Below, in pieces: positions 34,363 to 44,790 of a DNA stretch of 64,000 bases (its first letter is position 1; each line of letters opens with the position of its first letter). The notes under the pieces are model-generated. The model had not been told where the DNA came from, did no database searches, and was given only the letters and a program-made list of their open reading frames with translations. This stretch comes from Mytilinidion resinicola (taxonomy: Eukaryota > Ascomycota > Dothideomycetes > Mytilinidiales > Mytilinidiaceae): positions 1,254,424 through 1,318,423 of the forward strand of contig NW_022985449.1 of the NCBI RefSeq assembly GCF_010093595.1, written 5' to 3'. A program made the position numbers and the translations under genes.

Positions 34363-36578
34363 ATGGATCCCCTAACAATCACCGCTGCTGTGGTAAGTCG
34401 GATTTTACTGTCAGCCGTGGGAAGCTAGCTCGTCGGCGGCCCTTGCTCCAGCCTGGCATCTATGCTTTACGGACCACTCTAAGCATCTTCGTATTATAAA
34501 TCACGCGGAAATGTCTGACGTATTGTGTTAGTTGAAGATAACAGCGGTCGGCGTGAGGACCGCGACCGCCCTGAACGCACTCCGAGGCCACTACAAGAAT
34601 GCGTCAATCACTATCGGCAGTCTTTGCTCGGAAACAACCATCATTGGCGCATCGCTCTCGCAAGTCCAGACCCTCTTCCTCCAAGATATCAACGGCCGGT
34701 CGGATCAGATCAAATCAAGACCCGATCTTGTAGCCACATTCGATATCGCGTTGACCGGATGCATGGTCGTATTCTCTTGCCTCGACGAAGAGGTACGGAA
34801 TCTGACTATGGGTACCATGGACGCAAAAAGCGTGAATTGGAAAAAGAGAGCGCGGGCGGTGTGGAAAGAAGACACAATGAGGGAACTGTTGTCGCAGATT
34901 CGAGGTCAACAGACGGCGTTGACTCTCCTGGTCCAACTTCTGCAAATGTAAGTGATCATGGGCCACCACAAGGATCTCAGAACATAAGCTAATGTAATAT
35001 AGGACATCCATCAACGAAATGGGACAGATGCTCCGTCAGAATAACGCTATGATCAGGAAGGTTGCAGAAGACGCAGAATCTCTCCGCGCAGCGAATCCCA
35101 CTGTCAATGCACCGGAATCAGTCTTCGAGCAAGACAGCTCTCGTAACAGCATCTTCGAAATATTTGATGACAACGCTTCCCAGATCACTCGGTTTGAGTT
35201 TGACAACATTGTCCTACAGTCTCCTGCTTATCGACGATACGGTGGGAGGCGTCGAGTCGTCAATCAACGTACCTACCCGGACATGGTTGATCTCAGGGAC
35301 GCCAATACCATGATCCACGATCCGATGGAAACAACAGATATCAACGAAGGTGTACGCTCGCTTGAACTTGGAGCAGTGTCCACTGCGAATACACAAACAT
35401 TAATTTATCACCCCAAACTACTCGCCGCTACCGAAGCGTCTGTCCCCCGCTATTGTTTTACAAGGCACTTCTTCGACGTCTTCTGGTTCATCATCGAGTG
35501 CGACTTCGAAGATAACAGTCATTGGGAACTGCAGCGTTTCTACGATGACTTTTACAAGCTTCATATCGCACTGCTCACCCACTTTCCCGTAGAGGCTGGC
35601 ATGTCAGGTAACGCTGAGCGAACTTTACCATACTTGCCAGGTCCAGTCAACTACGTGTCCCATACTATTACTCAGGGCCGCAGGTTGGATCTCAATGAAT
35701 ATGTCAAGAACCTTCTTAAGCTGCCGTCTCACATTACGCATGGGACACTTGTCAAAACTTTCTTCGCCCCTCGTGAAGGAGACCACGAGATTGAGACGAT
35801 CGACCCTCTCGACCACGTCGCCAGCGAAGGGGCTGCTGCTATTGAAGACCTCAAAACTGAGCAGGCAGGCAAGCTCCGGAGTGCACTTCCGGAGACGTTG
35901 TCCTTGGAAGGCTTCAGAGCATGGTCGGCCATAGTTCGTAACAAGAAAGACAACGACGAGTTGAACTTGTCCATACGTTGTTCTATAATAGACTTGAAGG
36001 TAGTAGGAGACCGCTGGTGGGGCCACAATAAAAGGACTGGCGAGACTGGGTACTTCAAACGTGAAGACGTCTTGCTTCTAATCCCAGTTTCTCGAGGTAT
36101 TACTGTGACTGCTAAAGAGACATACACAACAGACAGTAACCAAAGACTAAGCTTTCAAGTAGGGCAAGTCATTGAAATCCATGTTCGTGATTTCAATTCC
36201 CAGTTCTCTCTCAATTAAACCCGACCGATTTGCCTTTACGTCGTCACAGTAACCACTGACTAGTTACTACAGGACATCCGACACGGCAACTACTGGTATG
36301 GTTCTATCGGGAGCAGACATGGACAGTTTTGTGTATCCTGCGTGGACATAGCATCAAATGTCTGTGCACAGATCGATGCTCTCTTGACGCGATGGAGCTA
36401 TGTAACAACACCAGGATTGAGTATCGAAGAAAGGATCCAGAGAATTCCTAAAGATTTGGCAGAAGTAGAGGAGGACTTTAAAATTTGGTGGCTTCGTGTG
36501 TTCATGGCTTGTGGAACGTTAGAGGTATTGCTCCGTGTTGAAGAAGCGTATCGCAAGGAGAGAAATAGAAGAAAGTAA
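34363..36578 (+). CDS. STAND-type N-terminal domain fused to Bem1-like PX domain and SH3
   Basis: Exons 34363-34392, 34532-34947, 35003-36182 and 36273-36578 give 643 residues. The start MDPLTITAAV followed by a ~150-residue helical region is the hallmark of the fungal N-terminal domain found on STAND/NLR-like proteins. There it acts as a signalling or membrane-active module. A linker with Glu/Asp-rich sequence follows. Residues ~298-408 form a PX domain closest to Bem1/Scd2: LQRFYDDFYKLHIALL, then RTLPYLPGPV and LDLNEYVKNLLKLP. Next is a short SH3-like half (WWGHNKRTGETGYFKRED) and a full SH3 at ~516-570 split by the last intron. Its donor is weak (GTTCGT) but the joined VIEIHDIRHGNYWYGSIGSRHG fits SH3 well. 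If that intron is not used, the protein ends at 36218. PX suggests phosphoinositide membranes and Bem1 likeness suggests polarity sites. Confidence 0.8.
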
Positions 36579-37403
36579 CTAAAAGAAGAAAAGCGCACTT
36601 ATGAAAGGGAAGGCAAAGAGAGCTATCCACTAGCAGATGGATTGTAGATAAGATTTGGGGTTGTAGTGGGCAAATTGTGTGCAGCATGCTGCAAGCATAA
36701 CTAATGATAAAATCCTGCTCCGCACTATCTCGGGACCTGAAGAAAGCTGGAGATATTTACCTGTATATTTCGTTTCCAAGCTATCGAATCGAAGTCTTGG
36801 ACAGCTGCCATGTTAAACAAGATTCTGGTGTCGTTCGAATAACTTTTCATCTTTGGTGATCTCAACCTCATCTTGCAACCCAAGCTCTCAGCCATGATTC
36901 CGATCACCCAGGGCCCAGGACGACATCATCATAACCGACTTCATTCAAGTGTACCTACCCGGTACAACTCTACGCTATCCCATCGTGTCCAAAATGGTCA
37001 GGGTGTTGCCAAGCGCCGAAGTGCTTCAACTCACGTTCTGTCCTCAGCGATCCTGAACACATGTTTCAATCCACCTCTCAGACAAGTCATCAACTGTCCA
37101 GTACCTAGCATTGCGCCCTTCAAATTCCCATTATGTTACAATGCTTGAATAGTACAGATCACCTCCCTTATTGCTCCCAAAGCGGCCGCAGTACTATCCC
37201 AAAGGCTGGAATGCTCTAAGTCACTCTCTATCACCAGTGACCTCACACACATTCCACCATCTCAACCACAACATAAACAGAACCCAAGTCCATCCTCTTC
37301 CCAACACTCATTAACTCATACCTACACCCTTTAACCCCCAAATCTCGCTAAAATGCTATAGTACACATACATAGGACCCTTCCAACACCCCCTCTCCCTA
37401 AGC
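36579..37403. other. Convergent 3' region
   Basis: About 820 bp between the ends of two converging PX-domain genes. No supported reading frame; likely 3' UTRs. Confidence 0.4.
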
Positions 37404-40400
37404 TCACTGCACCACCGCCCTCATCCCCTGCAACAACAGCCCAAAAATGACCCCCCTCGCCACCGCCTCAACCTGCAAGCAATCAAACACCCTCCCCAAC
37501 GCCTCCCCACTCGCCGCCTGCCCCATCACGCTCGTCAGCGCCTGTGGCATGCCCCTCTCCACCAACAACTTCCTCGCCTTCTCCCTCAACCTCTCCTTCT
37601 CCTCCACGCTCATCTCCTTCGGCCAAGTCTTCAATTCCGCTTCCGTGGGCAGCCCATTCGCGCGAATCTTGCGGATATGGAACGCCACGCCGGCATCCGA
37701 CGTGTTTTCGTCGATGACGGTGGACTGGAGGAGTTGGCGGATGGAGTCGAGTTGCGGGTTTCCCGGGCGCAGGAGGAAAGTTTTCGCGGCGTTGAGGAGG
37801 GTGCGCCGGATTTGCCAGGCAGAGGAGAGGGTGTAGAGTTCGTTGATGACAGCGAAGAGGAGCTCGATGGTGACTTGGGTTTCTTGCTCCGTGAAGGGTG
37901 GGAAGGTTTTCGGGGGTTTGGTAGTAGAGGCGCGAGCGGATTTCGGAGGGGCGGTAGAGGTGGTGGAGGCGGTTGAGAGGCGGCGGGCGGGTAGGGTGGG
38001 TGCGTCGGTGGGGAGGGGGAGGCTTGTGTTGGATGTACGGGAGGGGTGATGGGAGTGGATGGATTCGTTTTCAGGGTAGAGTTTTCGGGATGGGAGAGGA
38101 GGGCCGTAGGATGTTGGTGAGCCATAGTCATCGGGCATGTCTGTTGGGGGTGGTGGGAGGGTCAGGATTTGGTCTCCGCCATGGATTGGCGAGAACTCCA
38201 TGCTCTCTCTTAGCGATGGTGCCCGACTATTGTTTCGGCTTCGCTCGTAGGATGACGAGCTTGGCCGGCGCTCTGGATTGTAACTTGGTCTCCTTTCCAT
38301 TTGGGGAACTAGAGAAGGTTGCGTATCCACGATCGGAGAACCGCGGAGGCTATCCTGACTTGCGCGTCTCGAATTGGAAGGAAATAAGGATACAGAGCTC
38401 TCCGTTCTGATGTGCGTCGGCAGTTCAGAGACGGTGCTCTCAGCCCGAGTATGCTTTGTAGCTGGAGAGGCAGTCGTCGAGCGATTTAGGCTGCTAGTGC
38501 TTTGCACGGAATTGCTTTTCTTAGGCCCTAATTGGGATCCCACATTTCCCAAGACGCCCGTGACTCCACCGAAAAGAGCTTTGCCACCACCAGCGACCTC
38601 TTTGGGTGCTTTAGTGAGAATGTCAAACATACCCTTGCCCATGGTCTCAAAGGCAGCTGGTGTTGGCCACCCAATACCAGGAAAGCCGCCCTTATCAGTT
38701 GCGCCTGGGGACCGATTGAGACCGGTATCTTTTTCAAGGAATCTTTTCATGCCCTCACTCTCAGCTAGCGGTTTGAAGCGTACTGCGTCATTCAGATATC
38801 TCTCTAGCTCACCACGGAAGGACGCCTTGGTGTGCCCTTTCCACATTGGTAGCGTAGGATGAGCTTCAGTAAACCCAGGCACGCCAGAGATGGTGGCAAT
38901 CCGCCGCAAAATTTCATGCAGTGTTTCGAAATCGGCGAATTTCCTCGCTATCATCCAGCCAGGATGATGAGAGGAAGACGGTTCGATCTGTATCAGGTAT
39001 TCCGGGTTGGGTTTCGTCCGTATTATGGCTTTATCCCCGGGCATGGAGTCATCGAATATCACGAGGTTGGCATTATAAAGCGTTAAAGGTGGCGGCTTCT
39101 CTGGGGGGTTTGCTAATAATGCGGTAGGCGGTTGATTAGGAACAATTTGATCGAAGCTCGTGAAAGCTGTCTTCTGAGGTGATGATGGCGCTTCTGAGGG
39201 CATAGATCGAGATGTCTCCATCGAAGCATTACCCGATGTCGTCCCTTCATTATCGTGATCGTTGGCGGCGTCGCTTTGAGATGAAGTAGGAGTTGCAATT
39301 CCTTGGGTCGTGCTTTCGGATACGTCGTCATTTATGCTATTAGTGGATGCGTGCTGTTTCTGATTACGGAGTCTTTTAGCATCCTCTTCAGCGATGAGTT
39401 CAGTCAGTCTTTGAGCCTCTCTCATCGCTTCGTCCATTGCCTCCTGCGCCTTGCTCACCACTCTTTTGTGATGAGCATTGTTCCTGCGCTCTTCATCGGT
39501 CCCCTCCGACTTTACAATATGCTCATGCTGCTTTATTTGATTCGTGACGTTTTGTAATCGATCGCCCGATGAACCCTCGACGCCAGCGTCTATAGCATTC
39601 AGCAATTCCGGTTCCCCCTCTTCAAGCAAATATACAATCCACCCATTAATCCATTCCGGTTTGGAGCAACTCGCTACGGTCATCTCAAGGATAACTTTGG
39701 CAAGTATTTCTCGTAGAAATATACGCGCCGGTTGGCAGTTATATGTCTTCGGTTCAAGATAGTTCTGCAGAATATCTTCTGCAACTAAATCCAACTTAGT
39801 GGCCTGATGCTTCGGGTTCAGGACACTTGCAAGATTACTGTCCGGCTTCATTTGTAGGTATGTATTGATGGCGTCAGAAGGAGCCGTACTTGGTGACGCT
39901 GCCAAGGCGGTTGAAAGTTCAGTGAAGAATACAATCAAGATTGAGGACGAATGTGTGACAAAGTCGAGTAAAGTGTCCGCTGGCCTCTTCCGGGACAAGT
40001 GTGACGAAAGGGAGAGGATGAATGCAGTCAAGGTCTGACGGGCAGCGTTGGGAAATGATAGTTCAGTAGGGAGTATGGGTGAATACCACCATCTGCCATA
40101 TTATCAGCATTTGCGAGACCGTAATTGATAGATCGGAGGAAATACTTGACATAGTCCCGCACCACGGCATCGGTGAACTCGGTGAGAGCTGACGCAGTCT
40201 CTGGCTTGAAATCCGAATAGTCCAGGTGTTTTCCGGAGTACAGTTTGACATCTGTACCAGAATCATCTTCGCTTCCTTTCTCTTTCGACTCTGCTGCAGC
40301 CCCTCGCCAGTCAAGGACTCGGTGGACGACATCCAAGCCTGTTTCCCGCCGTCTGGCATCTTGGTCTCGAGCACCTTCTTTGCCATTGCTCTGGTTCTCC

Positions 40401-40708
40401 CAGGTCGCGTGAAGCACCACTCCGCCCACGACTCCAATGAGCACCAACCCTACCCTCCCCAGTACTAAGTATGTCGTTGCGCCCAATCCTACCAGACACG
40501 CCCCGAGGGATTCATTGCTAGCCGTTGCCAAGAAGTGCAACGCGCGATTCGTCAGGGCTTGCGCAGTAAATTGCGCATTCTGTATTATTTCTGAGGTATT
40601 CGGTATAGCCGTGTGCTCCTCTGGATGCTCCGCGCTTGCAGGTTGCGCTTTGTTCTCGCCGTGGGTTTCATTTGGGGGGAGAGGAGGCTGCGAGGATGGT
40701 TCGGTCAT
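37404..40708 (-). CDS. PXA-PX-nexin C sorting nexin (Mdm1/Snx13-like)
   Basis: Exons 40708-40146 and 40092-37404 give 1083 residues; the intron joins RDYVK to WWYSPILPTE, completing the PXA motif. Two adjacent hydrophobic segments at about 68-100 (LGACLVGLGATTYLVL and VGLVLIGVVGGVVL) anchor the protein, as in Mdm1. PXA covers roughly 170-360 with EPKTYNCQPARIFLREILAKVILE near its end. A coiled-coil follows (AQEAMDEAMREAQRLTELIAEE). PX lies at about 535-640 (WMIARKFADFETLHEILRRI). A Ser/Pro-rich linker precedes the nexin C domain at about 930-1075. Mdm1 homologues tether ER to vacuole or lipid droplets. The RGS domain of yeast and animal members is not seen here, the linker being low-complexity instead. 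It converges on another PX gene. Confidence 0.88.
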
Positions 40709-41031
40709 GGCGTCGTGGAATCGTTGCGGACATCTGAGGTTGTGTTGATGGACAGGAGTCCTCGGTCGCTATTGCGGAGTCTTCTTCCAGGCTGTGAATA
40801 GGGATAAGTGGCCACAAGTGTGCGGCTGACTTCGCCGTCGCGGTCTCAACCCTCATCTCACTCACTGCCGGAACGTCGTCGCCGAGCCTCCGATGCGCCA
40901 GCGAAACGTGGGACAAAACCTCCCGCGTTTCTAAACCTCTGCGTCGTCCATTGAGACACTAAGTCATCGTCAACTCATTCTCTATCACCATTCAAAAGCC
41001 GTCATATCGAACTCATACTACTCCGTTCTAA
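40709..41031. promoter_or_regulatory. Compact bidirectional promoter
   Basis: Only 323 bp separate the start codons of the sorting nexin (minus) and the thioesterase (plus), so both promoters overlap here. No specific motif assigned. Confidence 0.5.
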
Positions 41032-41487
41032 ATGTCTACAGAAGTGGCAGATCCCGTCATCTTGGCCCACGTGGAGCGCTTTTGGGCCGGCAGGAAACCG
41101 CAAAGCCCCATCTACCAATTCCTCCTTTCTGATATCTCCTTGACGTCTGCCTCTAAAGGCCTTGTTCGGGCTCGTCTTCAGCTGACTGAGAACCATGTAA
41201 ACTCCCACGGAGGCATCCACGGCGTAGTGTCCGCCTGTCTCGTCGACTGGATGGGAGGCCTCGCCATTGCTTCCTACGACCTCCGCGAAAAGACGGGCGT
41301 AAGCACCGATATACACATCTCGTACGCGTCTTCTGCTCGGAAGGGAGACTGGATTGAGGTCGAGGGGAAGATCAATAGAGTTGGCGGGACAATGGCGTAT
41401 ACCACTACCTCGATATATAAGATCGTCGATGACAAGCCAGGACCTGTCGTGGCAACGGGAAGCCATACCAAGTTCCTCAAGATATGA
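41032..41487 (+). CDS. Hotdog-fold acyl-CoA thioesterase (ACOT13/Them2-like)
   Basis: Single exon of 151 residues. The PaaI/Them2 hotdog core is clear: ENHVNSHGGIHGVVSACLVD, with Asn57 and Asp72 in the positions of the catalytic Asn and Asp of human THEM2. DIHISYASSARKGDWIEVEG and GPVVATGSHTKFL complete the fold. The enzyme is expected to hydrolyse medium- or long-chain acyl-CoA; substrate and compartment are unknown, and no clear targeting peptide is seen. It is transcribed divergently from the sorting nexin over a short shared promoter. Confidence 0.9.
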   Translation: MSTEVADPVILAHVERFWAGRKPQSPIYQFLLSDISLTSASKGLVRARLQLTENHVNSHGGIHGVVSACLVDWMGGLAIASYDLREKTGVSTDIHISYASSARKGDWIEVEGKINRVGGTMAYTTTSIYKIVDDKPGPVVATGSHTKFLKI

Positions 41488-42123
41488 ACACGAAGTAGGG
41501 GTACTTGCTTGGGATTCAAAGCATTATATCATTCGGGTGCCCTCCTACCAGGTACGGGTCCAAGCAATGCCTGGTTCGACTATGGACACTTCGTCCATGC
41601 TCTCTCATCTCAACCGCCATCTTCTTTGGGTCCGACATGGTCTCATTCACTTTGAATGTTGAGACTCCACTCGGATGGCGGAGACAAGATCAATCCCTTC
41701 TATCTTAGCTTTAGAAGCCGGGCAGAGTCTCTCGACGATGCAAGCTTGGCAATTGAGAAGGTGCACATATCAAAATAGAAACCAGTTATATAACGATTCT
41801 AGGGGAGTCTAAGAACAGCGAAATGCATACCTTTCATCAGCTTTCTACATTTCAAGTGATATCCCCGCCGTCTTCTGTCCCATTCTAGGGGCTTTCAATC
41901 CATAAGGAATCAATTCATACATATTTCTTGGAAATACTAAGTACAATCTCTCCACACTTTGTGTCTTTGTTTAGTCTCTTCGCTCTAGGTATTGCTAGCA
42001 TGATCACGATTGAGTGAGAACATAAACTTGAGACATATCGACCATACGCCTGTGGTAGATGGTCATTATATAAAGTGGCTCTTGGTCCTGTCTGCCCCTA
42101 CGTCACATCGACACGCCTGCATC
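41488..42123. other. Intergenic, 5' flank of first pseudokinase gene
   Basis: About 640 bp. The distal part is 3' flank of the thioesterase; the part from 41961 contains a block repeated before the second pseudokinase gene. Confidence 0.45.
41961..42025 (+). promoter_or_regulatory. Duplicated promoter block, copy 1
   Basis: A ~60-bp block 100-160 bp upstream of the first pseudokinase start contains CTTTGTTTAGTCTCTTCGCTC, ACTAG/GCTAG-A-ATGAT-like words and GTGAGAACATAAA. A clearly related block sits at 43441-43500 before the second gene. Confidence 0.6.
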
Positions 42124-43168
42124 ATGGCCCTAAAAAGGAAACGCGAAGGTGCCGACGACGGTGCGGACGCGAACAAGAAAGGCCGCACGACCATCAAAAC
42201 CCAACCTCCAGCAAGCTCTCTTACGTCAGATTCATCGTCATCGGATTCCGATGCTGAGGTTTTCCAGCTTGTGAATTTCGGTGGAATTCTACGTGAAACA
42301 TTCATTCGGGACGACGAGACCTTCAAAGAATGGCTTGATCGTCTGCGGCGCGTGGACAGACTAGTATGGCCCCGGAATGCCATACTAAAGTACGGCGCAA
42401 AGATTAGCGAAGGAAGAAGCGGAAACGTGTACAAAATGTACAGTGACGGCGAGGATTTGGTTGTGAAGGAGGTGAGTTTATGGTGGAATCCAGATCACAC
42501 CCTTCATGCGGGGGCCCAAACTGAAGTACGTTTTAGTTCAAGCCGACTTACGTTCTTGAATACGATCAAGAAGTAGAGGCGTATAGGGCCCTGCATTCAA
42601 AAGCCTTGAATGGGAGGGCTAACCCAATATTCTATGGAATATTTGTTACCGAGGATTTGAACAATCCCAAGAGATCCAACTATAGAATCATCATGGAGTA
42701 CGTGGTCGGAATGACACCTGAAGAATTCGCTTGGACTTCAGGAAAAGCGGACAGGCCGTAAATACAGCGCTTCATTTATATTATGTGTCGACCTAGCGTT
42801 TGGGAAGAAGTGCAAGTACTTATAATCTAAGCACTAGATTGTTGCTAAGCATTATCAACTCTCTCGAGGAGAACATGATCGCACTTCGAAGAGCCAGAAT
42901 CACCCAAGGAAGCATCAAGCAAGCCAATCTTTTGGTGTCAAAGGACGGGACTAAAACGTACATTATCGACTTCGGCCGTTCGAAAGTTCATCGACTGTGG
43001 TACGAGGGCGTTGACTTGGAGGAACGAGAATTCTGGAGAGCATTCAACGTTGACTGCGAATGCCTGATCGATTGCTTGAAATCACTAAGGGTAACCTCTT
43101 TCCAAAACGCCGGCGAATGTGTCTATGCACTGGCATTGCGTAGGATTCTGCTATTAGATTGCGACTGA
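42124..43168 (+). CDS. Kinase-fold protein, probable pseudokinase, copy 1
   Basis: Exons 42124-42471, 42537-42757 and 42838-43168 give 299 residues. The start MALKRKREG opens a basic, nuclear-localisation-like tail rich in Lys and Asp. A kinase-like domain follows: glycine-rich loop EGRSGNVYK (about 96-104), lysine in LVVKE (Lys115), hinge-like RIIMEYVVGMTPEEF, and DFG at 234-236 (YIIDFGRSK). The catalytic-loop position that should read HGD or HRD reads QGS (213-215) in ITQGSIKQANLLV, so the catalytic Asp is missing. The protein probably binds nucleotide or a partner rather than phosphorylating. The next gene has the same exon phases, the same domain plan and the same kind of basic tail, so the pair arose by tandem duplication. 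The role is unknown. Confidence 0.8.
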
Positions 43169-43617
43169 ACGGTGCCGAGCCGTAAATCCGTGATCTACAG
43201 CTCGATGGTACCATTTGGATAAGTCGCCGCAGTTTGCCTTCGTGAGCATCTGGACAGTACATAGGCTCGCAAACATTCGAGTTTGGGATCGGGTTAGCAA
43301 CCAGGCTAGATCAATCTGGACAGTGGTGTGGTCGATCTAGAGCATTGGATCTTTCCAGGGACACATGGCTACTTTTCAACACAATAGAAGACTTACCTTG
43401 ACCCTATTCGTGATTTCAAGAAAAGTGTCTCACGTTCTTCATCTTTGTTTGGTCTCTCTGCTCCAAAAACTACTAGAATGATGAAGAGCGAGAACAAAGA
43501 GCGAGGTAAAACATACCCGCGATGAGTGTATACCAAATAAGTCGACTATACTTTCTCCTAGCTAAAACCACATCCAGTGTATTACGCCATCAAAATTCGC
43601 TAAGGATCACCCGCACG
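43169..43617. other. Intergenic between the duplicated pseudokinases
   Basis: About 450 bp, the last 180 bp of which include the second copy of the promoter block. No other feature seen. Confidence 0.45.
43441..43500 (+). promoter_or_regulatory. Duplicated promoter block, copy 2
   Basis: Contains TCTTTGTTTGGTCTCTCTGCTC, ACTACTAGAATGATGA and GCGAGAACAAAG in the same order as the block at 41961-42025, at a similar distance from the start codon. The duplication therefore included the promoter. Confidence 0.6.
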
Positions 43618-44643
43618 ATGCCACCAAAGCGTAAAGGCAAGGCCAGGGATGATAACGCTGATGGAAAAGCAAACAAGAGAAACCGCAAGACTACTGGACC
43701 CAAAAATACACTCGCCTCTAGTCCTGAAAAAATATCGAAATCCGATGACGACCAGCTACCATCCATACCTCCTGCGATCAATACTCCAGATATAACTAAT
43801 CTCCTCCGGGATGGCAAGACTTTCGACGAATACCTCCGTCGTCCTCAGCAGCGCATTCGGCTAGATGATCAACCATTCGGGGAGCTAGAGCAGATCCGCT
43901 CCAACAGAACCGGAACTACATACAAAGCGATGCTGGGCGGCAGGGTCCTTGCTCTCAAGCTCGTAAGTTCATTTCATGTTGGCTCCTTGTGCTAGGGGGT
44001 TCCAATGCGTTCTCGAACTATGAACAGAATAACCTAAAACGAGAACTAGTACAATGATTTCCAGAGTTCCTCTTTCGTCCAAGAGAAGTCTGCTTATGCG
44101 AGGCTGCGCGAGAAGGGATTGGATGGCGTCGTTTGCCCGAAGTTCTACGGAATCGTGGACTGCAGGTACCCACTTCCTTGGGGGGTGAAAGGGATCTTGA
44201 CGGAGTATGTGGAGGGCACGAAACCAGAGAAGTTTCTTGAATCCTCACCGAGCCAACAGTAAGTCACAGTACTCGCAATGGCAGCTCTTACACGATGCTA
44301 ACGCGTAGGCCTCTCTGCTATCAGCGTATTGCTGACCGTGATTCATGCTTTCGAACGCAATTTCCTGGAGCTTGGTCTTGCTGGCATAGCTCCACGCTTC
44401 CAATTAGGCCGTAGCCGTATGGGCCATGATAATATTTTGGTGGCAAATGACGACAGCAAAGCGTACTTCATCGACTTTGGTCACTCGAAGATCGATGGAC
44501 ACAATGGTGTTGATTGTGAGAGGCTCAGGTCGGCATGGGATGATGACCGTCGCACGTTCCCGTATTGCTTGAGGGTGTTGAGAGTAAGCTTCTTCCTAGA
44601 AAGCCTGACCGCGATCGAGGCAGTAAATTTGGGTTTGTACTGA
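43618..44643 (+). CDS. Kinase-fold protein, probable pseudokinase, copy 2
   Basis: Exons 43618-43962, 44050-44258 and 44325-44643 give 290 residues; intron positions and phases match those of copy 1. The start MPPKRKGKARDD again opens a basic nuclear-type tail. Domain landmarks: a weakened glycine loop SNRTGTTYKA, lysine in LALKL, hinge ILTEYVEGTKPEKF, and DFG at 235-237 (YFIDFGHSK). The catalytic loop reads QLGRSRMGHDNILV, so the HGD/HRD Asp is replaced by Arg while the Asn is kept. Spacing between the lysine and the conserved AY helix is identical in both copies (16 residues). The copies share the frame but only limited identity, so the duplication is not recent. Both have lost the catalytic Asp, which points to a kept non-catalytic role. 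Confidence 0.8.
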
Positions 44644-44790
44644 TATTGCATAGGATGAACTGTGGCAGATATGAGCCGGATCTAGAAGGTCCCGATCCCA
44701 ACACTTGGGAGGGAGGCACGCATAGTCAGGCTCGACACAAATGAACGTTCTTTGACATCAGAGATTGCCATTATCCCTTTCCAAGCCCGC

